Origin: Caryophanales bacterium UBA2289
Lineage (GTDB): Bacteria > Bacillota_I > Bacilli_A > Izemoplasmatales > Hujiaoplasmataceae
Assembly (NCBI GenBank): GCA_002345505.1
Contig: DDWJ01000014.1
Span: 1 to 11,825, forward strand
Length of the DNA: 11,825 bases
Direction: 5' to 3'
Under the pieces are notes generated by a model. It did no database searches. It saw nothing but the letters and a program-made list of their open reading frames with translations, and was not told the DNA's origin. Positions 6,289-11,825 of this stretch are shown in pieces. Position 1 is the stretch's first letter. Each line of letters begins with the position of its first letter. The translations under genes and the position numbers were made by a program.

Positions 6289-6830
6289 TAGATTATGAAA
6301 TTCTTAGAGGATGTGATATTAATGAGGAGCATAACAGCAAAAAAGTAGTAGCGATTTATTCAATAGTTTTTGGGGCAATTGGTTTAATTGGAAGTTTTAG
6401 TGATGCGGTTGCCGTTTGGGCGTTAGTAATCGAAATATTATTAATCGTTTTAGGTATTTTGTTACTGATTCCTGCTTTGCAAAGAGCGGAAAAAGGTTTA
6501 ATTATTACCGGTTTAGTTTACTATAGTTTATTGGTTTTAGCAGGATTGATTTTCTTTTTTATAATTCCTTTTATGGGATTTGTAATTTGGGGATTATCAG
6601 GTGTTCCTTTTGCATTTAGTATCGTTTATTTGGTAAGAAAAGGCAAAGAAGAACTTGGTATGGGGGATGATTATTCTAATCCTAGTTTTCCTAGAGAAGA
6701 AAGTCCATTGGTTAAAGATGCTAGTTTCGTGGAAACCCAACTCAAAGTATTGGCTAAGATGGTTGAAGACGGACTTATTACTGAAGCTGATTATGAGAAA
6801 AAGAAAAATCTTTTATTAGATATTGAATAG
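6276..6830 (+). CDS. Four-helix membrane protein with C-terminal SHOCT domain (start uncertain; possible frameshift at 6339-6345)
   Basis: The open frame encodes 184 residues with four predicted membrane helices (about 23-42, 45-66, 73-94, 96-120), a hydrophilic linker, and a SHOCT-type motif at about 155-182 (LKVLAKMVEDGLITEADYEKKKNLL). SHOCT is a short domain, often C-terminal, thought to mediate oligomerisation or interaction; the function of this membrane protein is unknown. The start is problematic. ATG 6276 has no ribosome site and lies upstream of the predicted transcription start. The good ribosome site (AGAGG, then GTGAT 6313-6317) leads to ATG 6322 in another frame, which joins the long frame only by a -1 shift at an A6G tract. 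If so, the protein starts MRSITAKK-VVAIYS. It is ended by a strong terminator. Confidence 0.75.
   Translation: MNIKLDYEILRGCDINEEHNSKKVVAIYSIVFGAIGLIGSFSDAVAVWALVIEILLIVLGILLLIPALQRAEKGLIITGLVYYSLLVLAGLIFFFIIPFMGFVIWGLSGVPFAFSIVYLVRKGKEELGMGDDYSNPSFPREESPLVKDASFVETQLKVLAKMVEDGLITEADYEKKKNLLLDIE
6306..6351 (+). other. Ribosome site, eight-codon frame and A AAA AAG slip site before tandem stops
   Basis: AGAGG (6306-6310) and GTGAT (6313-6317) precede ATG 6322 with a four-base gap, the same arrangement as at 2732, 3406 and 6956. The frame from 6322 reads MRSITAKK and then TAG TAG (6346-6351). Its last two sense codons are AAA AAG within A AAA AAG (6339-6345), a known -1 slippery heptamer. A -1 slip continues as GTA GTA GCG in the long SHOCT frame. 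Programmed frameshifting, a variable A tract, a mutation or a sequencing miscount are all possible. Confidence 0.55.
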
Positions 6831-6844
6831 ATTTATTACAAATG

Positions 6845-6877
6845 CACCATAACTAAGAAAAGTTATGGTGTTTTTTT
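6845..6877 (+). terminator. Intrinsic terminator after the SHOCT gene
   Basis: CACCATAACT (6845-6854) pairs fully with AGTTATGGTG (6861-6870): 10 bp with a 6-base loop, then seven T residues. Confidence 0.92.
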
Positions 6878-6915
6878 ATTTTGTTAGATTGTTTTTCTTC
6901 TTTAAATTTCTTTAG

Positions 6916-6926
6916 TATGATAAAAT
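6916..6926 (+). promoter_or_regulatory. Possible -10 element for the 6956-9081 gene pair
   Basis: TATGATAAAAT, the third copy of the 11-mer in the window, is about 30 bases before the ATG. The -35 is weak (TTTTCT at 17 bases). Position right after a strong terminator supports a promoter here. Confidence 0.4.
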
Positions 6927-6955
6927 TATAAGGGTTAGATTAGGGGTGATTATTT

Positions 6956-7678
6956 ATGAGTGAAAACCAACCTAAGGATAAGAAAGAGATCTTGGTTTTA
7001 AACATTTTTTCAAAAGTATTTTTAGTTCTAGGTTTTATTGCTTTTTTCATGAGTTTAATCTTGGATAATTCTTATCCGGATGATAATTGGATTAGTTATG
7101 GAGTTATCGTCTTTTTTGTTTTTCTCGGTGGTTATTTAGTTTTGAAGGGGATAATTAAAAGAGATTCGGAAAAATATGGTTTTAAGAATAAAAAAGACTT
7201 ATATGAATCAATCGAACTGAAAGAAGTTGAGTATAATTCAGTTGAAGAATTACAAGGTGATTTATTAAAGAATAATTATGAATTACTAAGTAATGGCTAT
7301 TATTTTAAAAAGGTTGCTTCTCAAGGAATCTGTTATTACGGTAAGTTTATCAGCGATAAGGATATCGAAAGCAGTTTGGATAAAGAAGCAGTTAAATTAA
7401 GAAGATTTTATAATAATGGTTGTAATAATATAAGTGCGGTTCTTTTTTATGAGTTGGATAATGTAACTGAAAACGATAAAGATATAGTAAAGAAAATATC
7501 TAAAGAGTATTTAGTTAAAGAAGAATTGAATACCGCTAAATTTTTCACATCGATAATAGTGGTTTTATTAGATAGTAATAAGGGATATTATTTTGATATT
7601 CCTGATAGTTTTAATACGAAAGTTTATACTTATGGATGTCTTAATTTAAGAAAGGTGTTCAATAGTAAGAAAAAATAG
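6956..7678 (+). CDS. Uncharacterised protein with two N-terminal membrane segments
   Basis: A 240-residue protein that I do not recognise. A short charged N-terminus is followed by two membrane helices (about 12-36 and 46-67) joined by an acidic loop (SYPDDNW), then a soluble domain of about 170 residues rich in Lys, Glu, Asn and Tyr with alternating helical and beta-type stretches. There are no catalytic motifs that I can name. Three cysteines lie in the soluble part (in GICYYG, NNGCNN and YGCLNL). ATG 6956 follows GGGGTGAT (6943-6950) by five bases. The stop codon TAG is part of the AGAGG ribosome site of the MATE gene, eight bases before that gene's ATG, so the two are almost certainly one transcript; a functional link to the transporter is possible but not shown. 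Confidence 0.75.
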   Translation: MSENQPKDKKEILVLNIFSKVFLVLGFIAFFMSLILDNSYPDDNWISYGVIVFFVFLGGYLVLKGIIKRDSEKYGFKNKKDLYESIELKEVEYNSVEELQGDLLKNNYELLSNGYYFKKVASQGICYYGKFISDKDIESSLDKEAVKLRRFYNNGCNNISAVLFYELDNVTENDKDIVKKISKEYLVKEELNTAKFFTSIIVVLLDSNKGYYFDIPDSFNTKVYTYGCLNLRKVFNSKKK

Positions 7679-7686
7679 AGGCTTTT

Positions 7687-9081
7687 ATGCGTAGTTTAAT
7701 TGGTAGTAGAGTATTTTATAAAAGATTATTTCAGGTTTCGCTGCCGATTGTTCTTCAGCAGCTTTTAACCTCATCTTTACAGTTGATAGACAACTTGATG
7801 GTCGGTAGTTTGGGAGAATTATCTATCAACTCAGTTTCAGTTGTTAATCAGCTGTATTTTGTGATTATCCTTATTACTTTCGGGGCTCTTGGTGGAGCTG
7901 GGATATTTACTGCCCAGTATTTTGGGAGTGGTGAAGTTGAAAAGTTAAAAGAGACTTTTAGGTTTAAACTGATAGTGGCTTTGATGTTGGTTATTTTAAG
8001 TGTATTTGTGTTTAGTGTGTTTGGTCCGTTTTTGATTGGTTTATTTACTGAAAATGAAGTTACTTTATCTGGGGGAATGGATTATTTAAATATTGTTAAA
8101 TGGAGTATGTTGCCATGGGCCTTTTCGATTGCAATATCCACTACATTTAGAGAGATTGGCGTAACTAAGGTTTTGCTTTATATAACAATAGCAGCGATAT
8201 TAACCAATACTGGATTAAATTATTTGCTGATCTTCGGTAAATTTGGCTTTCCAGAATTAGGTGTAGAAGGTGCCGCTTATGGTACGCTTGCTTCTAGGTT
8301 TGTAGAATTTGGTTTGATGATGATCTTGTTGGTTAAAAAAGGAAAAATATTTAATACGCGAGTAAAAGATATCTTTAAAATCGAAAAAGTGGTTTTAAAG
8401 GGAATCATTATCATGGCTATACCGCTTTTATTAAATGAGTTTTTTTGGTCAATGGGACAAACAATGTTTATGCAAAGTTACTCCACTAGAGGTGATATTT
8501 CTTTAGCCGCAATGACGATTACCGGAGCGATAAGTCAGTTGGTGTTTGTGACTTTTGGGGGTATAGGTACTGGAATAGCTGTTTTAGTGGGTAACACTTT
8601 AGGAAAGAATATGCTTGAAGAAGCTAAGGACAATGCCAAGAAAGTAATAGCGTTTGCGGTTGTTTTTGCTTTTTTCACCGGATTGATTCTTTTTGGTTTA
8701 AGTTTCTTTATTGTCGATTTATATGATGTAAGTGAAGCGACTAAGATATTAGCTGGCAAGAATATTCGGATTAATGCAATATTTATTCCGGTGTTCTCAT
8801 TTAATGTTTCGATGTACTTTACTTTAAGATCTGGTGGCGATACAAGGTCAACGATGTTGATGGATTCGGGATATATGTGGGTTGTGCAAGTGCCGCTTAT
8901 ATTTATTCTGGCTCGAGTTACTAATCTAAATGTCGTGATGTTGTTTTTGATTGTTCAAGGTCTAGAGTTGCCTAAATCAATATTTGCTTTATCAAGGTAC
9001 AAAAAAGAAAATTGGGTTAGAAATTTAGCAACAAAGAATGAAACTAACGCCAAGAATTTAATGATAGAAACAAATTCTTAA
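7687..9081 (+). CDS. MATE-family multidrug/cation antiporter
   Basis: A 464-residue integral membrane protein of normal MATE length with about 12 membrane helices in two halves. Family marks are SLPIVLQQLLTS with D35-N-L-M-V-G40 in helix 1, the conserved stretch LLIFGKFGFPELGVEGAAYG after helix 5, LVGNTLGKN with a following alanine/lysine-rich helix in the second half, and LRSGGDTRSTM near helix 10. MATE proteins extrude organic cations, metabolites or drugs using a sodium or proton gradient; the substrate here cannot be inferred. The C-terminal tail is hydrophilic. The ribosome site AGAGG (7677-7681) overlaps the stop of the preceding gene. No hairpin separates it from the serS leader, so some read-through into the T-box is possible. 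Confidence 0.93.
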   Translation: MRSLIGSRVFYKRLFQVSLPIVLQQLLTSSLQLIDNLMVGSLGELSINSVSVVNQLYFVIILITFGALGGAGIFTAQYFGSGEVEKLKETFRFKLIVALMLVILSVFVFSVFGPFLIGLFTENEVTLSGGMDYLNIVKWSMLPWAFSIAISTTFREIGVTKVLLYITIAAILTNTGLNYLLIFGKFGFPELGVEGAAYGTLASRFVEFGLMMILLVKKGKIFNTRVKDIFKIEKVVLKGIIIMAIPLLLNEFFWSMGQTMFMQSYSTRGDISLAAMTITGAISQLVFVTFGGIGTGIAVLVGNTLGKNMLEEAKDNAKKVIAFAVVFAFFTGLILFGLSFFIVDLYDVSEATKILAGKNIRINAIFIPVFSFNVSMYFTLRSGGDTRSTMLMDSGYMWVVQVPLIFILARVTNLNVVMLFLIVQGLELPKSIFALSRYKKENWVRNLATKNETNAKNLMIETNS

Positions 9082-9088
9082 GTGTTGC

Positions 9089-9117
9089 TTGACTTTAATG
9101 AGATATTTACATATAAT
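9089..9117 (+). promoter_or_regulatory. Promoter of the serS-alr operon
   Basis: TTGACT (9089-9094), exactly 17 bases, TATAAT (9112-9117). This is the best promoter in the window, beginning eight bases after the MATE stop codon; transcription should start near 9124, giving a leader of about 270 bases. Confidence 0.85.
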
Positions 9118-9123
9118 GATTGT

Positions 9124-9373
9124 TGAAAATGATGAAGAGGATAAAGTGTTTTGTATTGAATTAACCTAGAAGAGAGTCAATTGTTGGGTGAAAGATTGAC
9201 GTTAGTTTAAAATACTTTTCTACCTTGGAGTGAGACTAATCATCTCCGCAGATATTTTAGCTGCGTTATCAAAGTTTAATTAAAGAGCTAGTTTATTAAT
9301 ATACTAGAACTAAGGTGGCACCACGGGTTAAAAAATTCGTCCTTTACATTTTTTTGTAGAGGACTTTTTTTCT
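9124..9373 (+). promoter_or_regulatory. T-box riboswitch, tRNA-Ser specific
   Basis: A full T-box leader. In Stem I, GTATT and AATAC (9211-9215) flank the specifier loop, and GTCAAT (9177-9182) pairs with ATTGAC (9195-9200) in the distal arm, with an AGAGA bulge and GGGTGAAAG loop. The specifier is TCT (9219-9221) followed by the usual purine A, a serine codon. Stem III is CGCAG (9247-9251) with CTGCG (9261-9265). The T-box sequence AAGGTGGCACCACGG (9312-9326) contains TGGC; its C would pair with a G discriminator base, as in bacterial tRNA-Ser. Uncharged tRNA-Ser should stabilise the antiterminator and allow serS-alr transcription. Gene and leader agree independently. Confidence 0.93.
9339..9371 (+). 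terminator. T-box regulated intrinsic terminator
   Basis: GTCCTTTACA (9339-9348) pairs with TGTAGAGGAC (9355-9364), including one G-U pair, around a T-only loop, followed by seven T residues. An A-run at 9330-9335 could extend the stem into the 3' flank of the T-box, which would make the terminator and antiterminator exclusive. Confidence 0.9.
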
Positions 9374-9393
9374 AAAAATAAGGAGAAGTTATT

Positions 9394-10671
9394 ATGTTGG
9401 ATGTAGAATTAATTGTAAGTAATCCCGAGTATGTAAAAATGAGTTTGTTAAAAAGAGGGTTTGAAGTTAGCTTTGACCAGTTTTTAGTTTTAAGAGAAAA
9501 AAGAAGCGAACTTATAAAAAGAATTGAAGAAGTTAGAGCTTTAAGAAATAAATTGTCTAAATCAATCGGTGAATATAAGAGAGAAAAGAAAGACACGACT
9601 GAACTTTTTGAAGAAATTGAAAAGATCAAGAATGCCGTTGAAAACGATGAAGTAACTTTAGATAAGATTGAGAAAGAAATGAATGATTTCTTACTAAAGT
9701 TACCAAATTTACCTGATGAAGATTTATTATCTGGTGAAAAAGAAAACAATATGGTTGTTTGTGTCTTTAAGGATAAACCAAAATTTGATTTTGAAATTAA
9801 AGATCATGTTGAACTAGCGACATCTTTAGGTTTAATCGATTATGAAAGAGCCGCAAAGATTAGTGGTAGAGGAACTTGGATTTATACAAATTTAGGCGCG
9901 AGACTAGAATGGGCTTTAATTAATTTCTTTATTGACGAACATTTAAAAGACGGTTATGAATTCATGATGTTACCAAACTTGCTAAATTATGAAAGTGGAT
10001 TAACAGCCGGTCAATTTCCTAAGTTTGAAGAAGACGTATTTTGGTTAAAGGATGAAAGCCCAAAGAAATTCTTATTGCCTACAGCTGAAACAGCTTTGAT
10101 TAATCTTCACCGAAATGAAATTTTAGATTTAAAGAATTTGCCAAGAAAGTATTTTTCTTATACTCCTTGTTTCAGAAGAGAAGCGGGCAGTTACAGAAGT
10201 GAAGAAAGAGGAACAATCAGAGGCTATCAGTTCAATAAGGTTGAGATGGTTCAGTTCACCAGACCTGAAGACAGTGATGATGCTTTCTTAGAGTTGATGG
10301 TAAAGGCTGAGACACTCATGAAGAAGTTAGGACTTCATTACCAAGTTTCTAAACTCGCTGCTGGGGATGTTAGTTTTGCGATGGCTAGAACTTTCGACAT
10401 TGAAGTTTGGTTACCTTCAATTGAAATTTACAAAGAGGTAAGTAGCGTTTCTAATTCAAGAAGTTTTCAAGCAAGACGTGGTATGATAAGATATCGTAAC
10501 GCTGAGGGCAAGGTTGAATATCTTCACACTTTAAATGGTTCTGGTTTGGCTACATCTAGACTTTTACCTGCAATTTTAGAACAAAATCAAACTAAGGATG
10601 GCAGTGTTATAATTCCTGAAGTTTTAGTTCCTTACATGGGTGGGATAAAGGAGTTAAAGGTTAGTAAATAA
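9394..10671 (+). CDS. serS: Seryl-tRNA synthetase (class II), divergent form
   Basis: A 425-residue cytoplasmic enzyme that charges tRNA-Ser with serine. Residues about 1-105 are the N-terminal tRNA-binding coiled-coil arm (charged heptads from about 30 to 100). The catalytic core follows: GQFPKFEEDVF (206-216), LPTAETAL (228-235, serine-binding TAE), motif 2 from CFRREAGS (259-266) to RGYQFNKVEM (276-285), YKEVSS (346-351) and motif 3 NGSGLATSRLLPAIL (381-395). It is full length, but several usually constant positions differ: RGYQF where RxHQF is usual, SSVSNSRSFQARR where SSCSNCxDFQARR is usual, and LATSR where LAVGR is common. It could be a divergent lineage or a second serS copy. AGGAG (9381-9385) precedes the ATG by eight bases; a serine T-box lies upstream. 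Confidence 0.95.
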   Translation: MLDVELIVSNPEYVKMSLLKRGFEVSFDQFLVLREKRSELIKRIEEVRALRNKLSKSIGEYKREKKDTTELFEEIEKIKNAVENDEVTLDKIEKEMNDFLLKLPNLPDEDLLSGEKENNMVVCVFKDKPKFDFEIKDHVELATSLGLIDYERAAKISGRGTWIYTNLGARLEWALINFFIDEHLKDGYEFMMLPNLLNYESGLTAGQFPKFEEDVFWLKDESPKKFLLPTAETALINLHRNEILDLKNLPRKYFSYTPCFRREAGSYRSEERGTIRGYQFNKVEMVQFTRPEDSDDAFLELMVKAETLMKKLGLHYQVSKLAAGDVSFAMARTFDIEVWLPSIEIYKEVSSVSNSRSFQARRGMIRYRNAEGKVEYLHTLNGSGLATSRLLPAILEQNQTKDGSVIIPEVLVPYMGGIKELKVSK

Positions 10672-11768
10672 TGATTGAAGACAGAGTAACTGCGATAGTT
10701 GATTTAAAGGCTTTATTAACAAATTATGAGACTTTGAAACTGCTTAATCATGACAAGGATGTTTATGCAGTTGTTAAAGCGGATGCTTATGGACACGGAA
10801 GTAAGGAGTGTTCAAAGTATCTATTTAACCATGGAGTTAATTATTTCGCAGTCACTGCTCTTAAAGAAGCAATTGAGTTAAGAGAAGTTGGGGTTGGTGG
10901 CGAGATTTTAATTTTCGGAAAAACTGATCGAAGAAATACTCGTTTTTTAAAAGATTATGATTTAGTTCAAACCGTTGATTCTTATGATTATGCAAAAGAG
11001 TTAGATGAACAAGGTTTTAAAATTAATGTTCATGTTAATGTTGATACTGGAATGTCTAGACTTGGAGTGTTGTGTCATCATGAAGAAGATATTTCGAAAG
11101 CAGCTGCTGAGATTAGTTTGATTAAAGAACTTAAGAGTGTTAATTTGTGTGGTATTTATACGCATTTTACTTCAGCTGACAGTGATAAGAGTTTTACTCT
11201 TTATCAAGAGAAAGTGTTTAAGGACTTATTAACAGAACTAAAAAAACGAAATATTGATTATGGTTTGGTTCATATCAAAAATAGTGCCGGACTAAATATA
11301 TTAAATTCTGACGATTATGATTTGGCGAGATCCGGTATTGCTTTATATGGTTATCCACCGGTAGAAAGCGATTATGATTTTTATCCAGTGATGACGGTTT
11401 TAGCTAAGGTTATTGCTTTAAGAGAGATTGAAAAGGAAGAAACCGTCAGTTATGGAAGAACTTTTACCGCCGATAAGAAAATGAAAGTCGCGACTATAGC
11501 TATCGGCTATGCCGATGGATATATGAGGGTTTTTAGTAACAAGGACTATTTTTATTACAAAGGTCATAAATTAAAAGTTTTGGGTAGAGTCTGCATGGGG
11601 CTAACAATGGTCGATGCGACTAATGTAGATATTTTAGTAGGTGATGAGGTTGAAGTCTTCGGCAGAAATAAACCGCTTGAACCGATGGCTAAAATAGCCG
11701 ATACAATCACTTATGAATTATTATGTAATATGGCAAAATCAAGAGTTAAAAAAGAATTTGTTGAGTAA
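10671..11768 (+). CDS. alr: Alanine racemase (PLP-dependent)
   Basis: A 365-residue enzyme interconverting L- and D-alanine for peptidoglycan. Residues corresponding to the Geobacillus enzyme are visible: PLP lysine K36 and Y40 in VVKADAYGHG, R130 (TGMSRLG), H165 (YTHF), N203-S204 (IKNSAG), PLP-nitrogen R220 (ARSGIALYG), catalytic Tyr Y261 (VSYG), Y280 and R286 in GYADGYMR, M309, and Y348 (TITYE). Retention of Y348, which is Asn in VanT serine racemases, argues for alanine as substrate. One oddity: the usual C-M-D is C308-M309-G310. The ATG shares one base with the serS stop (TAATG), with AAAGG at 10656-10660 as ribosome site, so translation is coupled and expression falls under the serine T-box. 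Confidence 0.95.
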   Translation: MIEDRVTAIVDLKALLTNYETLKLLNHDKDVYAVVKADAYGHGSKECSKYLFNHGVNYFAVTALKEAIELREVGVGGEILIFGKTDRRNTRFLKDYDLVQTVDSYDYAKELDEQGFKINVHVNVDTGMSRLGVLCHHEEDISKAAAEISLIKELKSVNLCGIYTHFTSADSDKSFTLYQEKVFKDLLTELKKRNIDYGLVHIKNSAGLNILNSDDYDLARSGIALYGYPPVESDYDFYPVMTVLAKVIALREIEKEETVSYGRTFTADKKMKVATIAIGYADGYMRVFSNKDYFYYKGHKLKVLGRVCMGLTMVDATNVDILVGDEVEVFGRNKPLEPMAKIADTITYELLCNMAKSRVKKEFVE

Positions 11769-11771
11769 AAT

Positions 11772-11798
11772 AAAAACGAAGTCATTCAATGACTTCGT
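11772..11798 (-). terminator. Hairpin after alr, U-tract on the minus strand
   Basis: ACGAAGTCAT (11776-11785) and ATGACTTCGT (11789-11798) form a perfect 10-bp stem with a TCA loop. The A-run is on the left side, so the U-tract is seen only on the minus strand; on the plus strand the stem is followed by TACAG. It probably ends a convergent minus-strand gene beyond the window and may only pause plus-strand transcription from alr. Confidence 0.7.
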
Positions 11799-11825
11799 TA
11801 CAGACTGATGACAAATAGGGGTAAA

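Noticed and set aside
8535..8759. Minus-strand open frame of 74 codons inside the MATE gene
   Set aside because: Lies wholly antisense to a clear membrane protein gene, low-complexity composition, no ribosome site or family motif.
9372..9749. Minus-strand open frame of 125 codons opposite the serS coiled-coil arm
   Set aside because: Ser/Phe-rich reading is what the antisense of a Lys/Glu-rich coiled coil gives; serS in the other strand is certain.
10671..11768. Serine racemase (VanT-like) identity for the alr product because of the serine T-box
   Set aside because: Y348 (Tyr354 equivalent) is retained, whereas VanT enzymes carry Asn; there is no membrane domain and no van genes.

Overview
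The window looks like chromosomal DNA from a low-GC member of the Bacillota or a walled relative of the Mollicutes (Erysipelotrichia/Haloplasma/Izemoplasma-like); this is inference. Supporting signs are the strong A+T bias, AGA/TTA-rich codon use, Bacillus-type promoters (TTGACT-17-TATAAT), extended AGGTGAT-type ribosome sites, a Firmicutes-type T-box leader, and an alanine racemase that implies peptidoglycan synthesis. The code appears standard (Trp is TGG), but none of the twelve genes ends in TGA (ten TAA, two TAG). I see no rRNA, tRNA, CRISPR array, insertion sequence or prophage gene.

Left end, minus strand (66-2347): a two-gene operon of a TetR-family repressor followed, with a one-base TAATG overlap, by a 556-residue serine beta-lactamase-fold hydrolase with no signal peptide. 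Upstream are a promoter and two near-identical 17-base operator-like copies 92 bp apart, which points to autoregulation of the pair.

Middle, mostly plus strand (2348-7678): a 384-base intergenic region with regulatory sequence; a small P-loop nucleotide kinase-like protein; a full-length two-domain chromate-transporter-family (ChrA) protein; two small uncharacterised genes (one soluble, one with two membrane segments) behind a strong promoter and ended by a bidirectional terminator; a convergent minus-strand YdeI/OmdA-family gene; a four-helix membrane protein with a C-terminal SHOCT domain; and an unrecognised protein with two membrane segments. The SHOCT gene is the most curious object: its promoter, ribosome site and best ATG all point to a reading frame that hits a stop after eight codons, directly after an A AAA AAG slip site that would return ribosomes to the long frame by a -1 shift.

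Right end, plus strand (7687-11768): a MATE-family efflux protein, then a consensus promoter and a complete serine-specific T-box riboswitch (UCU specifier, C in the discriminator-pairing position, terminator) driving serS and, by a one-base overlap, alr. Shortage of charged tRNA-Ser should therefore raise both seryl-tRNA synthetase and alanine racemase. The SerRS is divergent in several usually invariant motifs. The window closes with a hairpin whose U-tract lies on the minus strand, suggesting a convergent gene beyond the edge.
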